A program made the position numbers and the translations under genes. From Synergistaceae bacterium (GTDB lineage: Bacteria > Synergistota > Synergistia > Synergistales > Aminobacteriaceae), in the NCBI GenBank assembly GCA_012523155.1, contig JAAYJB010000326.1, positions 1 to 10,040 on the forward strand: 10,040 bases of DNA, read 5' to 3'. Below, piece by piece: positions 6,428 to 10,040 of this stretch (positions are counted from its first letter, which is position 1; each line of letters opens with the position of its first letter). Below the pieces are notes generated by a model, which was given only the letters and a program-made list of their open reading frames with translations, was not told where the DNA came from and searched no databases.

Positions 6428-6925
6428 CTATCGCACCAGCCTTGCGAACTCCTTCAAGTTCACCTTTCCGAGAAGCTTCACTATTTCGTCCCCCTTCATT
6501 CCGTCTCCTCCCAAAAGGAGCCATCCCCTGGATTCGAGATCTATCCAGACTGTCGCTCCGCTTTCGTCTTTCATCTCTACCTTCACTGCCGGGAAACCTC
6601 CAAGGGAAAAGAAGGAAAACCATGCTTCCGCTGTCTCCGTACTTCCCGCCGTCCTGTCCTCTTCCAGTTCTTCGGGAAGCGGCCCGGCTGAAGGGGCTTC
6701 CGGACCGGCGATCACCATGAACTGGAACGAACGGTCACCCCGTGAGTAATCAGCTCCGACAGTGACGAATTCATCCTCGGGCATGGAAAACGGCGATTCC
6801 ATTTTCCACCCCTCGAACCTGGGAAGCGTTTTTAAAAGTGCCTCAACAGCCGGTGCTCCGGAAATCATTTCGACCCCGGAAAAGAAGAGCGCAAAAATCA
6901 AAATTACAGAAAGCAGCAGTTTCAT
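6428..6925 (-). CDS. small secreted or membrane-anchored protein, unknown function
   Basis: 165 aa. It begins MKLLLSVILIFALFFSG, a strongly hydrophobic stretch with one lysine. This is either a signal peptide (possible cleavage around residues 23-24, ISGA) or an N-terminal anchor. The rest (about 25-165) appears soluble and compact, with a short low-complexity acidic stretch (PEELEEDR, 84-91) and a C-terminal part of alternating strands (GFPAVKVEM, ATVWIDLESRGWLLLGG) ending in an amphipathic helix (DEIVKLLGKVNLKEFARLV). No enzyme motif or conserved cysteine pair is seen and I do not recognise the family. It begins 21 bp after the dehydrogenase and ends 2 bp before truD, so it belongs to the same transcript. 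The secretion signal, the codon use and the tight spacing argue that it is a real gene rather than an accidental frame. Confidence 0.75.
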   Translation of the reverse strand: MKLLLSVILIFALFFSGVEMISGAPAVEALLKTLPRFEGWKMESPFSMPEDEFVTVGADYSRGDRSFQFMVIAGPEAPSAGPLPEELEEDRTAGSTETAEAWFSFFSLGGFPAVKVEMKDESGATVWIDLESRGWLLLGGDGMKGDEIVKLLGKVNLKEFARLVR

Positions 6926-6946
6926 AGCCGCCGTCCATCTCCAGCT

Positions 6947-8323
6947 TCAGCCGATCATCGCCCGTGCCGCAACGACTCCGCTCGCGGCTGCCTGCACTAT
7001 GCCCCTGCTCACTCCGGCACCATCTCCCGCCATGAAGAGCCTTTCAATAACAGGAACCTGGAGGTTTTTCCGCAGCTCGAGCCTGAGAGAATACAGTTTG
7101 ATCTCCACACCGTACAGCAGGGTATCATTCTGGTTCACGCCGGGCATGATCGTGTTGAGCGCATCCAGGAATTCAACTATGTCCGTCAGGTACCTGTGCG
7201 GCAGAACAAGGCTGAGATCCCCGGGCTGGGCATTTGCCGTGGGCGTTATCATGCCCCTCTCTATGCGCGAAGGGGTCGATCTTCTGCCGTCGCGAAGGTC
7301 GCCGAGCCGCTGAACAAGGATGCCCCCTCCTGCAAGCATATTCGCAAGTTTTGCAATATGCGTTGCGTAACCGATAGGATCGTTGAACGGCTGGGTGAAA
7401 TTTTTCGTCACAAGAATGGCGAAATTCGTGTTTCTCGACTTCACTGTCTTGAGGCTGTGCCCGTTGACCGTGACAAGATCGTGGGACTTATTGTATTCGT
7501 AGACGACAAATCCCGAGGGATTCATGCAGAATGTACGGCACCGGTCGTCGAATGTAGGCGTATTATACAGGCATTTTACTTCGTAAAAATGCTGTGTCAG
7601 GTCCTCGCACACACTGTCGGGAACCTCAACGCGCACACCGATATCCACAGGCATGGACGCAATGGGGATGTTCAGCCGCTCCACTATTTCCGCCAGCCAG
7701 GAAGCCCCTTCCCTCCCGGGAGCCACGATGACGTATTCCGCCCTCAGGATCTTCCCGTCCGCAAGGCGAACACCGGTCGCCCTTCCGTTTTCGATAACGA
7801 TATCCTCAACGAAAGTGTTCATGAGGATGTCGCATTTCTTCTTCAGGTCCTCGTACATATTGTTCAGGACCTGTCTTGACGCATCGGTTCCGATGTGGCG
7901 GATGCGGGCCGGAAGGATCTTCAGTCCCACGCCCGATGCCTTTCGTATGGTGTCCTTCACTACGGAACCGGAAGGTTCATAGGCATTATTATCGGCACCA
8001 TGCTCGACGAAGGCCCTGTCCACGTATTCGATGAGATCAAGGAGAGCATCTTCCCCTATGCTTTCCTCAAGATTCCCCCCGAACCCGGTGGTCAGGGTCA
8101 GCTTTCCGTCAGATGCAGACCCTGCACCGCCCCATCCCGAGACAATGCTGCAGGATTCACAGTTCAGGCAGGTCTTGCTCTTCCCCTCGACTATGGGGCA
8201 TTTCCTTTCGCTGATGACCTTCCCCTTGTCGATCACAAGGACCTTCCGGTTATGGCGGACAAGCTCCATAGCGGCAAAAATTCCGGCAGGCCCGGATCCG
8301 ACGATTATCGCATCATATATCAT
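6947..8323 (-). CDS. FAD-dependent dehydrogenase of the COG2509 type, with cysteine cluster
   Basis: 458 aa from ATG 8323-8321. The N-terminal IIVGSGPAG (6-14) is the dinucleotide-binding motif for FAD. It is followed by IDKG (31-34), a second GSGPAG-type family hallmark. A cysteine cluster follows: C42, C52, C55 and C58, in the order RKCP, then CLNCESC. Next is GWGGAGSASDGKL (63-75), characteristic of this uncharacterised oxidoreductase family. GVRVEVP, ITPTANAQPGDLSL and a C-terminal FMAGDGAGVSRGIVQAAASG, which closes the FAD site, complete the pattern. The reaction and substrate are unknown, and no partner is evident nearby. The frame extends upstream to 8395, but only the ATG at 8323 puts the FAD motif at the front. 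It also has a plausible ribosome site (TAAGGTG on the minus strand, 8340-8334, 10 bases away). Whether the cysteines bind an iron-sulfur cluster cannot be read from the sequence. Confidence 0.88.
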   Translation of the reverse strand: MIYDAIIVGSGPAGIFAAMELVRHNRKVLVIDKGKVISERKCPIVEGKSKTCLNCESCSIVSGWGGAGSASDGKLTLTTGFGGNLEESIGEDALLDLIEYVDRAFVEHGADNNAYEPSGSVVKDTIRKASGVGLKILPARIRHIGTDASRQVLNNMYEDLKKKCDILMNTFVEDIVIENGRATGVRLADGKILRAEYVIVAPGREGASWLAEIVERLNIPIASMPVDIGVRVEVPDSVCEDLTQHFYEVKCLYNTPTFDDRCRTFCMNPSGFVVYEYNKSHDLVTVNGHSLKTVKSRNTNFAILVTKNFTQPFNDPIGYATHIAKLANMLAGGGILVQRLGDLRDGRRSTPSRIERGMITPTANAQPGDLSLVLPHRYLTDIVEFLDALNTIMPGVNQNDTLLYGVEIKLYSLRLELRKNLQVPVIERLFMAGDGAGVSRGIVQAAASGVVAARAMIG

Positions 8324-8363
8324 TGTTTTCGCGCACCTTACGGCAGTACGCTTTCCTTCCTTC

Positions 8364-8392
8364 CTTATCGAATCTGTACGAAACAGATACAA
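8364..8392 (-). promoter_or_regulatory. candidate promoter of the dehydrogenase-truD operon
   Basis: On the minus strand, TTGTAT (8392-8387) is followed after exactly 17 bases by GATAAG (8369-8364). Each hexamer matches the sigma-70 consensus at four of six positions. The expected start site, near 8357, would leave a leader of about 34 bases before ATG 8323. The position, inside the only sizeable gap on this strand, makes it plausible. Confidence 0.4.
8372..8388. repeat. perfect 6-bp inverted repeat, possible operator
   Basis: ATCTGT (8372-8377), the spacer ACGAA, then ACAGAT (8383-8388). The 17-bp dyad lies almost wholly in the spacer between the candidate -35 and -10 hexamers and reaches into the -35. 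This is a common place for a dimeric repressor site. A 6-bp AT-rich stem with no T run makes a terminator less likely. Confidence 0.4.
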
Positions 8393-8445
8393 CATTCCCG
8401 GCAGCGTCCGAAGAACGTCTTCCGGTGAGGCCCGTATTTCCCGGT

Positions 8446-10040
8446 TTAAATCGAAGGCGCCAGGACTGCCCTGTTTCCTCCCGCCCTCTTCCCTTCTCTC
8501 AGTGCGAGCGAAGCCCTCTTGACCATTTCACCGGAAGAAATCTCCTTTCGGTATTCACAAACCCCGAGGCTGCAGGTAACCCCGCGCCCCGGCAGAAACT
8601 TGTGATGGCATACTGTGTCACGGATCTTGTCAGCCATCTGCTGGGCCAGGTAACCGCTCATGGACGTCAGTACGACAAACTCGTTCTCCTCCAACCGGGC
8701 GAGGAAATCCATGGACCGTATCCGGCTCTTTACAACTGATATAAAATCAGTCATGAGCTTCTCAGCAATATCTTCCCCCATCTCTGCGGAAATATCGGCC
8801 CTTCCGTCGAGGCTGAAAAGAATGACTGATAGACTTCCACGGAACCGGACGACCCTCTCCATTTCCGCCGCCATCGCTTTCTCGAAGTCATCCCTTCCGG
8901 GAATACCGGCCGGGGAGCCAGACTGTACTTCCTCCGTCGGGAGAACCGTTTCTTTTTTTATGGCAGCCGGGACCTGGACCATCTTCTCCCGTATCGAGGC
9001 GAGAACAGCGGGACCTTTTCCCGTATCGGCCTTTACTGCGGAAAGAATACCGTTGAACCTGCTGCCGGACACCGTTGTAACGGCAAGTTCAAAATCCCTG
9101 ACAGTTCCTTTTTCTTCAAGTTCCGTCACCAGTTTTGGGCGCACAGAACCATAGGGTACAAGTCCGAGTCCCCCAAGTGTCTGCCCTTCAACTTTTTCAC
9201 GTTCAAGCCCTATCCTCGACAGGAAAGCGTTGCTGCATTCAAGGATCCGTCCCTCATCCGGAGTAAAAGCGACCAGCATGTCAGAAGAAATGGCAAGAAA
9301 CTTCCTGTTCATGTCTTCCTGCTCCCTGAGTTTTCTCTGGAGAACACGTTCCCCTGTCTTGTCCGAGATCGAGAGCGAGACAGTGGTTATCTGCCCTTCT
9401 CTCGAAAAAACCGGTGAAAAAGCAAGGCTGAAATACCGCTCACCTGTTTCCTGGCCTATTTCCGTCCGCTCCCCTGACCACGCCTTCTCGAAGGCCAGCC
9501 TGAACGGAACTCCTGTATCTCCTGCAGGGACGATATCCAGTATAGGACTGCCTTCGACAGCAGGATCTCCCCACAGCAGCGCACTCTCCCTCCGGAATCC
9601 TTCCGTGAGGAACAATGGAGCGCCATCCTCGTTCAGGACGGCGAAGACCACGTCCTCCCCGGCCCCTGGGAAAACTGCAGAAACCACGTCATTCTCCTCA
9701 GTCGTGCCGGTGAGATCAGGAGAAGGAACTTCTATCCCGATCGCCAGAAGAGCATTATCTCCCCTGTAGCCGACCGGGGTCACTGCAAGATCGATCCACT
9801 TATCCCCATCATGGGGCGTGAGGACCGGAAACGTCAATCTTCTTTCCCAGATACCCTCCTCATCTGCAGGCAGCAGTATCCTTTCCACCTCGCTGCAGAA
9901 ACCGGGGGCCACAAAATCCGTGATTGGGAAACGTGGATGGTCGCGAAGGGAAAATCCAAAAAAAGTTTCCCCACACCTGTTCATGTATGTCACCCGTTCA
10001 CCAGAAAGCACAAGGAGAACTGCCAGGGGGTTCTCGGCCA
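8446..10040 (-). CDS. multi-PAS protein with degenerate GGDEF domain (5' end beyond the window)
   Basis: 530 codons are visible and the frame stays open to base 10040, so the start is missing. An in-frame GTG at 10009-10011 is not the start, since the codons before it (AENPLAVLL) continue a normal PAS domain. Approximate layout in visible residues: PAS 1 at 1-105; PAS 2 at 130-230, with a PAC-like part ending SISDKTGE; a short helical linker (RVLQRKLREQEDMNRKF); PAS 3 at 250-350; then a C-terminal GGDEF-like domain at about 380-530. In that domain the signature is EENEF (450-454) rather than GGDEF or GGEEF, while RSMD (441-444) sits five residues before it, at the inhibitory-site RxxD position. 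Family knowledge says the first two glycines are needed for diguanylate cyclase activity, so this copy is probably inactive and may act as a c-di-GMP or GTP sensor. No membrane segment is seen in the visible part. The gene is separated from the dehydrogenase by 122 bp. Confidence 0.85.
   Translation of the reverse strand, partial: AENPLAVLLVLSGERVTYMNRCGETFFGFSLRDHPRFPITDFVAPGFCSEVERILLPADEEGIWERRLTFPVLTPHDGDKWIDLAVTPVGYRGDNALLAIGIEVPSPDLTGTTEENDVVSAVFPGAGEDVVFAVLNEDGAPLFLTEGFRRESALLWGDPAVEGSPILDIVPAGDTGVPFRLAFEKAWSGERTEIGQETGERYFSLAFSPVFSREGQITTVSLSISDKTGERVLQRKLREQEDMNRKFLAISSDMLVAFTPDEGRILECSNAFLSRIGLEREKVEGQTLGGLGLVPYGSVRPKLVTELEEKGTVRDFELAVTTVSGSRFNGILSAVKADTGKGPAVLASIREKMVQVPAAIKKETVLPTEEVQSGSPAGIPGRDDFEKAMAAEMERVVRFRGSLSVILFSLDGRADISAEMGEDIAEKLMTDFISVVKSRIRSMDFLARLEENEFVVLTSMSGYLAQQMADKIRDTVCHHKFLPGRGVTCSLGVCEYRKEISSGEMVKRASLALREGKRAGGNRAVLAPSI

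Noticed and set aside
6426..6623. N-terminal extension of the truD frame to 6623
   Set aside because: It overlaps the upstream gene, and the extra 66 residues are arginine-rich without similarity to TruD. The conserved N-terminus starts at 6425.
5895..6749. Plus-strand open frame of 284 codons opposite truD and the secreted protein
   Set aside because: It is rich in serine, proline and arginine with no motif, and it covers two well-supported minus-strand genes.
8324..8395. 24-residue extension of the FAD dehydrogenase
   Set aside because: It would pass through the candidate promoter and the repeat run, and the dinucleotide-binding motif normally lies at the very N-terminus.
8408..8425. Hairpin with one bulge (CCGAAGA-acg-TCTTCCGG) after the GGDEF-type gene
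   Set aside because: It has no T run after it in the minus direction. It may still slow polymerase, but it cannot be called a terminator from sequence alone.
1..10040. tRNA, rRNA, CRISPR, insertion sequence or phage signals
   Set aside because: I scanned the window and saw no repeat array, transposase or integrase motif, or RNA gene signature. Nearly every base lies in a housekeeping-type or envelope gene.

Overview
The window is an ordinary-looking stretch of bacterial chromosome, moderately GC-rich by eye and densely packed with genes. It shows no mobile elements, CRISPR arrays or RNA genes. The genes imply a diderm (LPS-bearing) bacterium, because the plus-strand cluster encodes lipid A modification with 4-amino-4-deoxy-L-arabinose (L-Ara4N). 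ArnA, a single fused protein in enterobacteria and Pseudomonas, is two separate genes here, which argues against an enterobacterial source. An anaerobic lineage such as Synergistota or a deltaproteobacterium-like group would fit, but the lineage cannot be settled from this sequence.

Plus strand, 1-5240: a compact operon. It runs arnC (only the 3' end is present), a stand-alone ArnA formyltransferase, a stand-alone ArnA decarboxylase, arnD, ugd, and a secreted protein that resembles DUF2993/LmeA. Junctions are overlaps or short gaps: an 8-bp overlap, 67 bp, 10 bp, a 4-bp ATGA overlap and 33 bp. Ugd makes UDP-glucuronate. The decarboxylase converts it to UDP-4-keto-arabinose. ArnB, not in the window, would aminate it. 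The formyltransferase then N-formylates UDP-L-Ara4N, ArnC moves the sugar to undecaprenyl phosphate, and ArnD removes the formyl group. ArnB, the ArnEF flippase and the ArnT transferase are not seen and are probably upstream of base 1 or elsewhere.

Minus strand, 10040-5250, read right to left: a PAS-rich protein with a degenerate GGDEF domain (its 5' end is beyond the window), then a COG2509-type FAD-dependent dehydrogenase with a cysteine cluster, a small secreted protein of unknown function, and the tRNA pseudouridine synthase truD. The last three genes are close together (21 bp, then 2 bp) and look like one transcript. The 122-bp gap before the dehydrogenase holds a candidate promoter with a perfect inverted repeat in its spacer. 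The two strands converge at 5240/5250 with 9 bp between stop codons.

I found no clearly new system. The points most worth following up are the split ArnA, the GGDEF domain that has lost its active-site signature but kept the RxxD motif, the operator-like repeat, and the envelope-type protein at the end of the arn operon.
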